Shown one piece after another: positions 49,130 to 59,161 of a DNA stretch of 64,000 nt. A program made the translations under genes and the position numbers. The stretch lies in the NCBI GenBank assembly GCA_009859145.1, contig VRVR01000060.1, forward strand, positions 1 through 64,000, in the 5' to 3' direction. The stretch is from Andalucia godoyi (Eukaryota > Discoba > Jakobea > Jakobida > Andaluciidae). The notes below the pieces were generated by a model. That model did not search any database and was not told where the DNA came from. It saw nothing but the letters and a program-made list of their open reading frames with translations. Every line of letters starts with the position of its first letter. Position 1 is the first letter of the stretch.

Positions 49130-49630
49130 CTACATGCCGACGAGGAACAAAACAGTGGTGATTCCCAAGACGAAGAAGTTCATCGTTTCCATCGGAGCAC
49201 CGGACGGAACGCTTCCATCGCACTTCGTCGTCTGCACCATACCTCGAGACCTCACGTTCGATGTGTTGGAAATAATGAAAAACAAAGGCGTCGTGAAGTC
49301 AGGTCCGGAATAGGTGATCGAAAACTGATTTGCGGGGGTGAATGACACCAGCGGACCAGCGTAACAGGTTTCCAGAGCAGAGACGCACTGGAACGAGAGT
49401 CCCGTGACGTCTACCATCACGTCGGCATACTGCAGAGCGTTCCCGGAACAAGCGACGGTTGTCTGCGCAAAATACAGCTCCTTGTTCGTCGTAATGTTCA
49501 CAGGGCCTCCACAAAAAGACTGACCGCAAACCACCGCCTTCATATCGGCGACGGATCCGGGGGCCGCTACGCCAACGGAGAGGTAGCAAAGCAGCGCTGA
49601 AACAATAACAGTCACAATGAAAGATGACAT
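49130..49630 (-). CDS. Secreted, probably GPI-anchored surface protein
   Basis: 166 residues, ATG at 49630 after a pyrimidine-rich leader, TAG stop. It begins with a signal peptide (MSSFIVTVIVSALLCYLSVG) and ends in a short hydrophobic tail right at the stop (FFVLGITTVLFLVGM) preceded by Ser/Gly/Ala, the layout of a GPI-anchor signal. The mature part has about eight Cys and N-glycosylation sequons in a beta-rich domain. A single C-terminal membrane helix is the alternative. Family unknown. Confidence 0.7.
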   Translation of the reverse strand: MSSFIVTVIVSALLCYLSVGVAAPGSVADMKAVVCGQSFCGGPVNITTNKELYFAQTTVACSGNALQYADVMVDVTGLSFQCVSALETCYAGPLVSFTPANQFSITYSGPDFTTPLFFIISNTSNVRSRGMVQTTKCDGSVPSGAPMETMNFFVLGITTVLFLVGM

Positions 49631-50520
49631 GGCTCTTGAAACGAACTAAAAGAAGAAGAAAAAAGAAGAAAGAAGGAAACGCGAAGGGCTCGCCTTTGGC
49701 TTGTTCAAGGAATATTTTGACCTAGGGTTGCCGTCGGAATGGGGCGCGGCGGCGTTCGGAAACGGAAACCTGATTCTGCTTCAACAGGATGACCATTGTC
49801 ATCTACCGTAACAACGAGAGAACGGTTCTGCTAAAGTGATTAGCAAAGCCGCCGGACGATTGGCCGTGAGTGCAGAATTCCAGATGTTCCATTCACACAC
49901 GCACTACTGATCATTGTGGTTCAGTACCGTTCGAACTTTCACCTGCTGAATGAACCATCATCGATAGTATCACGACTTCTGCAGTCCTCCAAAATCGCAG
50001 AGGATGCTACGATTGCAAGGTCGAACTTGGAATCTTCGAATTCCAAGTAAAATGAAGGAACATGGCAACAATTTAAGAACGATGATTAACTGAGAATGAC
50101 TTCTGCCATTTTAGCCGTCTCGGATACATCACCACAGGCTGCAAAAAAGCAAGAATCATTTCCCAGTTCACTCGGTGTTTCGTAGCATCCAGAAAATCAA
50201 GTCCGTCCCTGGGAATTTCAGCAGCTTGTTCTTTTCGTCAGTCCTACTCAGAAACAACGTTCCGCTCAATAACAACTGGAAACGTCCAGTCAGAGCGCAC
50301 ACTATCATCCTTCAGTAATAAAAAGATCGCAACAACCACCAGTCGAAATATCTTTTCAATCATTCAAACTTAGAAAACACAAAAGGGTTCTTGTCCAAAC
50401 ATATCAACTAGCGAATAGCGAAGCAACATTGTCCTTTCCTGAGCATTATTCGCACACGGGCTTTCACCGACTTGTTCATCCAGGCCTTGGGTGTTCAACA
50501 AGATACATCTTCCCAGTCAC
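49631..50520. other. Intergenic region, nothing supported
   Basis: About 890 bp with no ORF above background, no repeat and no RNA motif seen. The first 50 bases are the C/T-rich leader of the surface-protein gene (purine-rich on the plus strand). Confidence 0.5.
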
Positions 50521-53500
50521 TCAAAGCGTTTGGTCATCCTCCATCAAGTTTGTTGTAAGCGATTCCTGAACGCTGGATGTGCGACTGTTACACCACCCTT
50601 TTCCAAATTGAACAATGCTCATGCAAAGTAGAACGGACGAAATCCAATGTTCAGCAAAAACACAACTGTTTTCGGCTTCGTCAACATCCTGGACTGCAAA
50701 AGCTTGCCGGTGTACCGGATAGACAAGATTCACAAGTATACTTCTAAGCGAAATGATTTCGAGAAAGTTTTCAATATCACAATGGTACGGAGTTACGATC
50801 GCTTGAACACTATCTGACCCCAACAATACGCACGTAACAAGCATCAGAAGATACTCGGTAAGCGGTGAATGGTGACATAGGCAGCGATCAAAAGGATTCG
50901 ATGAATGGTCACAACCAGCTCCCTGCATCTTCTTTTCAATCGATAAGTTTGAAAAAAACAGTGAATGGATGCACATACGTCGAGCATAAACTTTTGCATG
51001 TCTTGACAAGCCTCGGCTGCGCCACACTAAGAAGTCGGTCAAACCGGAAGGGCAACGGCGTATACAACCAGTTATACTGATATATTTCCATCGATCAGCG
51101 TCGCTTGTTGACATGACACGCCAGATTTGAATTGCCATCTCTGGGTTCCTTTGAACATCACGAAGAAACAAGTATAGCGAACAACGCAGACATGAAGAGA
51201 AACAGACAAAAGCACGGCAAAGATCAACCCAGTGCTTGCTTTTCACAAGCTCATGTACACGAAAACTGCCTTTAAACCAAATTAGCGCAACTGTTGACAA
51301 GGGGAATTCCGAGCTGATGGCGAAGCAAATGTCTTCGAACCATTTGAACCCGCTCACCAAAACTTGCTACAGAAAACAGGACAGCCAAAGTGACCAGATT
51401 CGTTCAGAAAACATGGTAACGTTGAAATGAACAGCAAAAACTTTGAAACAAGATGCTATGTCGTTATTGGTCCATGTCGTGCACTGCATCATTTGAAACA
51501 ATTTTTGTGAGAGGCCAACAAGTTTTGTGCTGAATTTGAAGAGCGGCTGCGTGGGGATCTGTTTTGTGCTCACCCACCAATACGACAGATAAAACAGAAC
51601 CAGGTCAACGAGCCAAGACAGTACAACTGTGCAAGGCTTCTCACATAAAGTGAAAACCAATCAATGAGTGGATGAGAACCATTGAAACATCCTAAAGCTC
51701 TAGGAAGATGTGCTCCACAAGAAAATGAATGTCGAAAGAAGAAAATGATTTAAAGAGGAAAAGCTGCGCTCGAGCAACGATTTCTTAAAACTGCTCCCTC
51801 CAAAAAAAGTGATTTTGCAAATTCGACTGAAAATCGTGAGCGAAACTTCGCAATCATTTATTGACAACCTCTGGCAAAAGAAGATAATTTTTGAACATTT
51901 TACAAACCAAATTGGCTGAGAGACTGTTTTCTTCATTCACAATCACTGTTTTCCATCGTATCCAACAACGGAGATTTCATCTGGCCGGAAGAGCGCGGCA
52001 TCGATCCGGTTCCCCGTCGTTGGATGCCCCCTTTTCTCACACCACCCAGCACACCGGATCCTATCACACTGGAAGCTCTGTCCATGACGGATCGCCAGTG
52101 CGTCGAGAATTTACAAGTACCAAGCTCGCAACAGTTGCTGTATTCAACGCAAAAAGAAAAACTGCGCCTATAGCTTCAACATCCACAGCACCAACTGTGA
52201 GTGACGTTAGCTCAACACCGAAATTAATCAAAAGGACAAGGAGGGACAGTGCCTTCAAACTGCTTTCAGCGCGACTTCTGAACGGCGAAAACAAACTGCC
52301 CAGAAGCAAAGACCCACCAAGTAAAACCAATACATGCAGTGCTTGAATTGAAGATCGGGATTGCACAATCGCAAAGGCAGCCACGAACAGGACACGATGA
52401 CCAGTGACAGTAAGATCCCATCAGCGACATTCATGTCGATATGACCCGAAGAGCAGCGAATACACCTAGCGACGTGGAGACGATACCGCATCGTCTTGTG
52501 ATGTAACGCCACTTCTCAAAACAATCTGGGCTAACAGAACACGTCCTTCAATGACGTATAGCAGGAGGAACACGGCGGGCACATTTTGCAGCGCTTCCGA
52601 ACATCGATGATACGGAGCAGCTACAAGATACTTGTGGCCATCGCCTTCGTCGCAATTACGTGCGAGGGCGCAAGAACGGCATTGACGGCTTGCACGTAGA
52701 GAAAGACGGACAGAAACAAGGCGCTTCGTCGACAACGGTTCTGCCACGCTTTGAATCTTCCGACTAATGATCGACGAGACGTTCGCAGTATCAACGCACC
52801 TTTGCAAGTATGCATCAGATGTGACCAGATATGGCTGGAAAAATGAGCGTGTTTGCAATAGCCACTCCGCAATTTGTATCGAATGACCATTCCGGATAGA
52901 AGCACTTCGGTCTGCAGGCGACGACATCCCGAACGATGACCCGCTGTGTGTCGTCGAGTATAAACCGCTTGACATTGGCGCATGACTGAAGAAGACACAC
53001 TGCGAAAAGAATACAATGGTCTTTGTGAAACCAGTCGCTGAGAGTCCAACGAAAAACGACCACACAATCAGTCCGATGAGAACAAGAATCATCACCATCC
53101 CAATTAATACAGGTGGAGCACCCGATGGACAAGAAAGACAGCTGCCCCCACTTTGGAAGCAACCGGATGAACACTTGAAACGCAAACGACCCTCGTAGCC
53201 GTCTCAGCAAGGTGCACTTGGAGACGGTTTACTCGGTGATTCCTCGGTTCCAGCACCGTGACATTGCTGAATGGAAGATGGGTAGCCAACATTGTGCGTC
53301 GTTTCTTCGTACGTGAACGAGGGGCTCGCATAATAACCAATACTAGCGATAATACTGCCGCCGATATTTCACGCAGGGGAGGGATAAGACGTAAAAGAGT
53401 TCTGGACGTCGTCAGATTGGAAATATTAGTAGCAAACTGCATCCATTGAAGAACCGTTGTACTTCTGGCTATTTGGGGGCTTGCCATAGTTTCCCCAAGC

Positions 53501-53571
53501 AGATGAAGGTACTGCGGGTTCGACTTTACACTGGAGAAAATGCAGCCCTCGCACATTGCTGACGCTGCCAA
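50521..53571 (-). pseudogene. Large polytopic membrane protein with Cys-rich ectodomain, heavily decayed
   Basis: Consecutive minus-strand frames carry pieces of one large membrane protein. There is an extracellular stretch (about 53571-53190), then a Cys cluster FKCSSGCFQSGGSCLSCPSG followed at once by a strong transmembrane helix (about 53185-53050). Further hydrophobic helices occur in other frames at 52380-52070 and 51660-51500, with a C-terminal part to 50521. Frameshifts separate most segments, and an in-frame TAG at 51367-51369 interrupts the last two. A Cys-rich repeat end next to a multi-helix C-terminus is a common layout of large protist surface proteins. The original would have been about 1,000 residues or more. 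The 5' end is unclear. Confidence 0.6.
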
Positions 53572-53671
53572 TCTTTATTATCACGTGGATTGTTTCAACA
53601 CTGCTTCGATTGGTGGATACATCAAGACAGTAAAGTTTTGATCAAATTCTTGAAGTGCAAACTGCGTTTTC

Positions 53672-54625
53672 CTACTCGTCCGATGGTGCCAATACTTCTC
53701 TCACGGTCTGTGCAATATTCACAAGTGGGTTCGTGATTCGATCCCACAAGCTTCCAGCGAATTCTTGGATTCTTCGAGCTGCGAAGTTTGCTGAAATCTT
53801 CGCTGCAGCCCTCTGCAAACGGACTAAGTACTGACGGGCTTGGTTCAAATTAAGACCAATTGACGCAAACTTTTGAGCAAGCTGATCATCAACAACAAGG
53901 TTCAACACCCCCCCTAAGTAGTTGGCACACACATTCCACCCCGCAACCAAAACATTCGTCAGCGACGAAATGTCTGAATACAGAAGAACGGGAGCTGTTG
54001 TGCTTTTGGAGCACATCTCTCTCTTCAGAGTTTCCACACTGTAAGCAATGTGCTCTCTATAAACTACTGTCGAACGGTTGCCCCACGGAGTGATGGTTGT
54101 GACGACACCAGCACAGTCTCGAAGGAAAGTGTATTGCTGAATTTCTCCACAGACAGCTTCCTGCACCTGCTGCATTTCCCCGGCCGGAGTCAAGTTCGAC
54201 CTTTCTGGAAGGCGTTTATCACATGAACTGACGACAAGGACGACGGGAACCTTGCCACCAGTCAGATTCTGTATTAACGCAAAGTTGGCTTCGAGAGCAG
54301 CAGTCATTCGGCCGTTCATTACAAACAAAATCAGATGCAATCCATCCTTAAGACTAAGAACAAAATCCATCAGTCTGTTTGCTGCCTGTTCAGCAGGCAC
54401 TGACCCTTCTGCAGTCTCGTTCAGACCTGCCGTGTCGAAGAGATCAAAGGACACCCCGTCGTGCGAAAACTGAAACGGACCATTGGTCTCAAAGGTGACA
54501 CCCGGAAGCTGCTCGGCGCACGGTGCTACCTCTCGACCTAAAAGATTGTTGATCAAGCTGCTTTTTCCCTGGCCAGCCGAGCCAAAAACAAGCACTCGTC
54601 GGGTAGTTGAATTTACCGTTGACAT
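53672..54625 (-). CDS. P-loop GTPase (AIG1/septin-like TRAFAC class)
   Basis: 317 residues from the ATG at 54625, TAG stop. G1 is GSAGQGKSS (residues 15-23), a G2-type Thr lies in GVTFET (near 44), and G3 is DTAGL (64-68). The G4 NKxD is not canonical: the expected position reads SSCD, which may weaken guanine specificity. The GKSSLINNLLG stretch and the length suggest the AIG1/GIMAP, IRG or septin-like part of the TRAFAC class. The C-terminal 100 residues are amphipathic helices without a lipidation motif. It is divergent from a relative at 55104 that lacks the P-loop. Proteins of this class often act in membrane remodelling or cell-autonomous defence. Confidence 0.8.
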   Translation of the reverse strand: MSTVNSTTRRVLVFGSAGQGKSSLINNLLGREVAPCAEQLPGVTFETNGPFQFSHDGVSFDLFDTAGLNETAEGSVPAEQAANRLMDFVLSLKDGLHLILFVMNGRMTAALEANFALIQNLTGGKVPVVLVVSSCDKRLPERSNLTPAGEMQQVQEAVCGEIQQYTFLRDCAGVVTTITPWGNRSTVVYREHIAYSVETLKREMCSKSTTAPVLLYSDISSLTNVLVAGWNVCANYLGGVLNLVVDDQLAQKFASIGLNLNQARQYLVRLQRAAAKISANFAARRIQEFAGSLWDRITNPLVNIAQTVREVLAPSDE

Positions 54626-55103
54626 AGAGGATGCAGCCAAATATTTTAGGAATGTAAATTTTAAGAAGAACGAAATAACAGAAGACAGAGTAAAGATTGG
54701 AAAGAAAAGACCAGGGAATCAACATTTGTGATTCATGTGAGTCGCGATCCGTACCCACTCAGCTGCACGTGACGTCACACACAAAAATGGTAAACCGCAC
54801 CCCCGACTCGGATTTCTTTCGGAATTCCCCCCTCCTTTTGGCTGAGACTCCAGCCACCACCATGTCGAATTGCTCCCGAGGGTTTCTACCGTAGTGACGG
54901 AGTAGCGCGGTCGCCGTCCAAAGCTGAAAGCTCCCTCCAAGGCTCTCTCGTTATCGTACGTTAATCTAGCATGCTTTATGATAATGTCCCTTCGCTAGAA
55001 GGTGGTGTGGACATTCCTTTGAACAACGCAACCGCTTTCTCTTTCTTTTGTCTCCTCCTTTTGCTGAGTTTCACAGGCATCTTTATTTAATATCAATTTG
55101 CAG
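54626..55103. promoter_or_regulatory. Shared divergent promoter region of the GTPase pair
   Basis: The 478 bp between the start codons of the GTPase and its P-loop-less relative must hold both promoters. A T/C-rich leader (about 55025-55075) precedes the plus-strand gene, and the minus-strand side is also pyrimidine-rich when read in its own direction (54655-54720). TGACGTCA occurs at 54770-54777, a CRE-type palindrome, which may be chance. Confidence 0.35.
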
Positions 55104-55772
55104 ATGTCGAATGACGTCGTGTTTCGTATTTTGATTGTTGGAGTTGATCGAGATGAGTTGGAAGATTTGAAATTGAATTTGCAGGAGCAAACAGAGAGCA
55201 TGATGACGTCGCAGCCTTCGGGAATGATAGCACCTCGACTTGAATTTCAGGTAGCGTTGGAGAGAGAAGGGTTTCAATCAGCAACAACAACCACTGATTG
55301 CATTTTGTTTGTTATCGGAGGTCGTTTTACGGAAGCAGCGTCGGCCGTTTATGAATCAGTTTCGCGAAAAATGCGGTCTGTTCCAATTGTGTGTGTTGTG
55401 GCAGGCCTCGACAACATGCTGCCGTTGGAAGAGCTTTCGCTGCAGCCTGCCGATGAAGTGGCGCGCATCGAAAATCGTGTTCGTGCCGACGTGAGTCAAT
55501 ACACATCTATGCGATTTGCTGATGTTGTGGTGTGCTGTATTCTGCGCGGGAGATCAGCAGTTCCATTCGAGTGGTACGTGAAGGATTCGTCTCGTCGATT
55601 GCTTCAAAGTCTTGTGAAATTGTTAGAGTCGCGCCCTCTTGCTGTTGAATCAACACCTTTGCTTGTTCAAACTGATGCCACTTGTTCACAACTCCCGTCC
55701 GCCAAGGATTCGGATCCTGACAGTGAGCGTGAGGATCAAGCGCGTCATTATTGTTCTTGCGTTGTATCATAA
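55104..55772 (+). CDS. P-loop-less GTPase-like protein with C-terminal CaaX box
   Basis: 222 residues from the ATG at 55104, TAA stop. It parallels the divergent GTPase: a first strand FRILIVGVD where G1 should be, but no GKS/T; a hydrophobic strand ILFVIGG; then SVPIVCVVAGLDNMLPLEELSLQPA followed by a Val-Ser-Gln-Tyr-Thr segment that matches the neighbour's VPVVLVVSSCDKRLPERSNLTPA and Ile-Gln-Gln-Tyr-Thr region. The C-terminus is RHYCSCVVS: CVVS fits a CaaX prenylation motif, with a further Cys two residues upstream. It is thus probably a membrane-tethered pseudo-GTPase, perhaps partnering the neighbour. Nucleotide binding is doubtful. Confidence 0.68.
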   Translation: MSNDVVFRILIVGVDRDELEDLKLNLQEQTESMMTSQPSGMIAPRLEFQVALEREGFQSATTTTDCILFVIGGRFTEAASAVYESVSRKMRSVPIVCVVAGLDNMLPLEELSLQPADEVARIENRVRADVSQYTSMRFADVVVCCILRGRSAVPFEWYVKDSSRRLLQSLVKLLESRPLAVESTPLLVQTDATCSQLPSAKDSDPDSEREDQARHYCSCVVS

Positions 55773-56543
55773 ATGTTCGTGTGAAGAATTGCATTGGATC
55801 TTTAATGGAACTGATTCTTTGCCTTTTCTATTGGAGCCATAATTTAGAATACGATGTGGCGTTTTCCCGGGGCTCGCCTGGTGAATCATCATCCGCGGCC
55901 GGCAAGCACGATATACTTGTGCTGTACTTATGCTACTACAGCGACTCTAAAACAATCAGGAAAACATTGGAAGATTCTGGGGATGGATTGGCATTCAGCA
56001 AAGATGGAGAGCTTATCAAAGAAGACAAAGAGACAGTGGCTGGCTGGCTGCATCACCAAACGCCCCGTATCCCCAACAACTCTTCGGTGAACAGTTTGTT
56101 CCTTATTCATAAAAGTTAATTAAATTGATTATTAGTTTACTTGAAGGCACTGGATAACGGACAGTTCGGGTAGTTCTGTACAAGACAGAACATTGGTAAT
56201 GTTTGTCGTGCCGTTCTTCCTCCTCTGTTTGTTGCTGTCGTCTAAAAATAAAAGAGCAAACATCACTCTTTCTGCTTTTTTTGTTCATCAATCCTTGCTG
56301 CTGGCACGACTCTCCAATATTGCTCACTTGCATGATACGTACATCGGCTCGCCTGGGCATGGAACCAACAAACCGATTCATGGATGCATGAACGGAATAA
56401 CCAGTCAGAACAAGACTGAATAGAACGATGATGATGGCGTGACATGACAAGTTGGACGTCTTCTCTTCTTTGTATTTTTTCGTCATTACCACTGCCATTT
56501 CTTGTTGCAACCCATTGCATGGTTTTCTGTTCTGCTCTTCTTT
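55773..56543. other. Intergenic region between convergent genes
   Basis: About 770 bp with short frames only. A 122-codon plus-strand frame (55751-56119) and a 135-codon minus-strand frame (56103-56510, hydrophobic near its start) have weak coding character. The minus frame lies just beyond the stop of the protease-like gene and could be debris of its lost 3' end, though I could not find a serine motif there. Confidence 0.4.
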
Positions 56544-58067
56544 CTAAGCGTGGATTGTGGCAGAATCGGCCTCTCCATCAGCTGGAAACCCGTACACGAA
56601 GACCGGATCGATAGTACCGGGTGCCATTTTCTCCAGATTTGCCCACCGCAGCTGTTTTCCACCGAGAAACTTCGTCATGCGCTGGTATTCCGAGGCAGTC
56701 ACGAACGGCTGCAAGCTTTCAGGAAATCGGACCCTTAGCAAAAGATCTGCATCCACGCTTGCACATGGCTCGTGCAGTTCAACAAGCGCCACATCTTGAT
56801 ACAAACATTCGATGTGCGGATCGGAGCACAAATCCGACCGGAACGGAACGGGAAACCGGATGCTCTCAGGTCCAAACCGGGTGATTTGCTCACCTTGGTT
56901 GTTGATCAACAGATAGTAGTCACAAGGCTTAAAGATGGACGGCCCGTTCGGGTTGTTCGGGTCGGTGACTCTGCGAAACAGACAGTGCACACAGGTGAGG
57001 ATACCACGCGTCGTGAAGAAGAAGCACGTTCCTTCATCGCACTGTACGGATTCGTCGTTCATGCAAGCCTTCAGCTTGTAGACCGAGTTTTCGCAGCGGG
57101 TCAGTCCGTCTTTGGTTTGGTTCACGGCATGACACTGGCGCTCTTTCGTCACCGTTACAGACTTCTTCGTGTACAGAGCATTCAGATGAGGAGCAGCATC
57201 AGTAGCCTTCAATTGGTGCTCGCAGTGTCCATCCAGGTTCTCGCAGCGGTCGCAAAAGTGCAAGTCAGCATCGTCTGCTTTAGCTTGTGCGGTTTGCAGA
57301 TACGTATCAACAGCCTCCATTCTTTTTCTTATCGACTGGTTTGGCCACAAGTGATACATGATCCTTCCCGAGTTGGATTGGCTCGCGGAACCCGACGCCG
57401 GGTTTACCGAGTTTGCTCCAGGAGAATCGGATGCCGAAGCCGAGCCAGCGGAACTTGAAGTCGCGGATGCTCTTCCTGTTGCAGGTTGTTCGCGCATCTG
57501 CCTCCTAAGTGATTGGTAGTGATTGATCCACGTGTCCCGAAGTCCCTGTTCGACCGCGGAAGAGTGGGCGAAGAAGATGATGTGTGAGGCAGCCATTCCT
57601 CGCGCCTCAGCTCGTCCTTTTTTCGTGACGATATCGACACCGCAGAAGCTTCCGTTTTCCTGGATCCACGTATGCACATGGCAATTCAGAGGGCATTTCC
57701 TATGTCCTGCCGATGCCAAGAATCTGCACAAGGGAGCCTTGCTCTTCTTTTTGAAGGCAAGATATTTATCCAGGACATCGGTGGTATTTGGGAGCTGGAT
57801 ACGTCGTCGACCATGTTCATCGTGCTTCGACCAAAACACGTTCCAGTTCAAGACGCCCAATCTGACAGCGCCCCATTGATCGGATGCGCTGTCCAATGCT
57901 GGCACTTGACGTCGCTCTTCTTCGGTAAGAATCGATCCACTTAGAATGTCAGCAATCAATCTTCTCGGCTTCTTTTGAAAATCAGATTCCTGTAAAGGAA
58001 CCCATCCACAACCCAAGAACTTGTGGTACTTTCCGAAGAACACGACCGGATAGCACTGTCTGTCCAT
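56544..58067 (-). CDS. Trypsin-like protease homolog lacking the serine region
   Basis: 507 residues from the ATG at 58067 (MDRQCYPVVF), TAG stop at 56544-56546. Residues about 1-200 are an unknown Cys/His-containing domain. Residues 195-240 are a Ser/Ala/Gly-rich low-complexity linker. Residues about 260-345 contain paired Cys (FCDRCENLDGHCEH). The C-terminal part has chymotrypsin-fold landmarks: GTCFFFTTRGILTCVHCLF with His361, and DVALVEL with Asp425. The protein then ends at VYGFPADGEADSATIHA, about where the second half of the fold and the GxSGG serine motif should begin. It is either a 3'-truncated protease or a pseudoprotease. The neighbour at 8496 shows what the complete domain looks like. 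Confidence 0.65.
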   Translation of the reverse strand: MDRQCYPVVFFGKYHKFLGCGWVPLQESDFQKKPRRLIADILSGSILTEEERRQVPALDSASDQWGAVRLGVLNWNVFWSKHDEHGRRRIQLPNTTDVLDKYLAFKKKSKAPLCRFLASAGHRKCPLNCHVHTWIQENGSFCGVDIVTKKGRAEARGMAASHIIFFAHSSAVEQGLRDTWINHYQSLRRQMREQPATGRASATSSSAGSASASDSPGANSVNPASGSASQSNSGRIMYHLWPNQSIRKRMEAVDTYLQTAQAKADDADLHFCDRCENLDGHCEHQLKATDAAPHLNALYTKKSVTVTKERQCHAVNQTKDGLTRCENSVYKLKACMNDESVQCDEGTCFFFTTRGILTCVHCLFRRVTDPNNPNGPSIFKPCDYYLLINNQGEQITRFGPESIRFPVPFRSDLCSDPHIECLYQDVALVELHEPCASVDADLLLRVRFPESLQPFVTASEYQRMTKFLGGKQLRWANLEKMAPGTIDPVFVYGFPADGEADSATIHA

Positions 58068-58477
58068 TCCCACTGCGGCAAGGAATGCCAATTACAATCA
58101 AATAGGCTGGTGATAGGAAACAAGAAGATACTGTCGGAATAGGAAAAAAAGGAAATGAAAAAAATGAAGAAGAACGAAAAAAGTAAAGATAAATTTATTA
58201 AAAGAGAAAGGAAATGGTGAAAGCGGAAAAGCAAGGCATACGCAGACAATCCCGGCTGTCGGGAAATGGCATTCTCCTCTGAATTTCAAGGGTTTGTCAC
58301 ACGCGCCACTACGAAAGTGGAGCCAAAGTCACCGCGTCCGCGCGTTCAATTAGAAATGACACTGTCAAATGTCAACGTTTTGTGACATTCGCCTCTTTTT
58401 CCATTCGAATTCCGGAATTCTTCCTGGCTTGTTTTTCTTTTTCTACTTTCTCATTTGCCTTGTCCAATTAACCATCA

Positions 58478-59161
58478 ATGAATTCTCGAACCATTCCGTC
58501 ACTTTCCTCCATTGCAGCGTCGAAAGATTCCGCCGAATTTGTGCTTGCCGTCTTGTTGAACACTCACCCTTGCGCCGACGATTCTCGAACATTGTTTGTT
58601 TGCTTGTCGTCGTTGATCAACATGTATCGGAGCCTCGACTCGTTTTTAACCCCGTTTCAGCAGTGGTACATGCCCGTCAAGGGTACGCGGTTCGCTTCCA
58701 CTGCTTCACCCTCTTTTGAAGAGCTTCGCACCGTCTTCAAACAGCTGCGGGCCATTGCACCAGCCGACGCAAGTTCCGAACATTGTGCAGCGCTCTTGCA
58801 GGATCTTGTTTCAGTCGTTTGGCAAGTCGTGTTTGCGTGGTTGCGAGAAAATGAGCAAGTGATTGAGAACCAGGACATTGGCAAGTTCATGCAAGATGCG
58901 TACTGTACGTTTTGCGTAGACCATGTAAATGGAAGTCAGCTTCAGAGCAAGTTGTTCAATGCTAGCTCGGTATTAGTTGGCGTTGCAAGTGTTCTCAAGT
59001 GCTTGTCGGGGGTTTCTTTCGAACTCGAGCGCAAGGGCGAGGAGACCGCTTGCGAAAGTACCGTGAGCACGCAGAGCGGTTGGGGAATGCAGAAACAGAC
59101 GCAGTCGGAAAGGACGACGTCTACCGCTCCATCGTGGAAACTCAAGGCAAAGTGGTTATGA
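58478..59161 (+). CDS. Unknown 227-residue helical protein
   Basis: ATG at 58478 after a T/C-rich leader, TGA-type end at 59159-59161. Residues 1-190 are predicted mostly alpha-helical with regular hydrophobic spacing and no membrane helix or signal peptide. The last 40 residues are Ser/Thr/Gln-rich with a basic end. No family recognised. It is divergent from the protease-like gene, with 410 bp between starts. Confidence 0.6.
   Translation: MNSRTIPSLSSIAASKDSAEFVLAVLLNTHPCADDSRTLFVCLSSLINMYRSLDSFLTPFQQWYMPVKGTRFASTASPSFEELRTVFKQLRAIAPADASSEHCAALLQDLVSVVWQVVFAWLRENEQVIENQDIGKFMQDAYCTFCVDHVNGSQLQSKLFNASSVLVGVASVLKCLSGVSFELERKGEETACESTVSTQSGWGMQKQTQSERTTSTAPSWKLKAKWL

Noticed and set aside
14779-51369. 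In-frame TAG codons (14779, 44596, 51367) as evidence of a reassigned stop codon
   Set aside because: Several intact-looking genes end in TAG at sensible points (12760, 26982, 49130, 53672). The TAGs within frames fall in transposon or already broken genes, so nonsense mutation is simpler.
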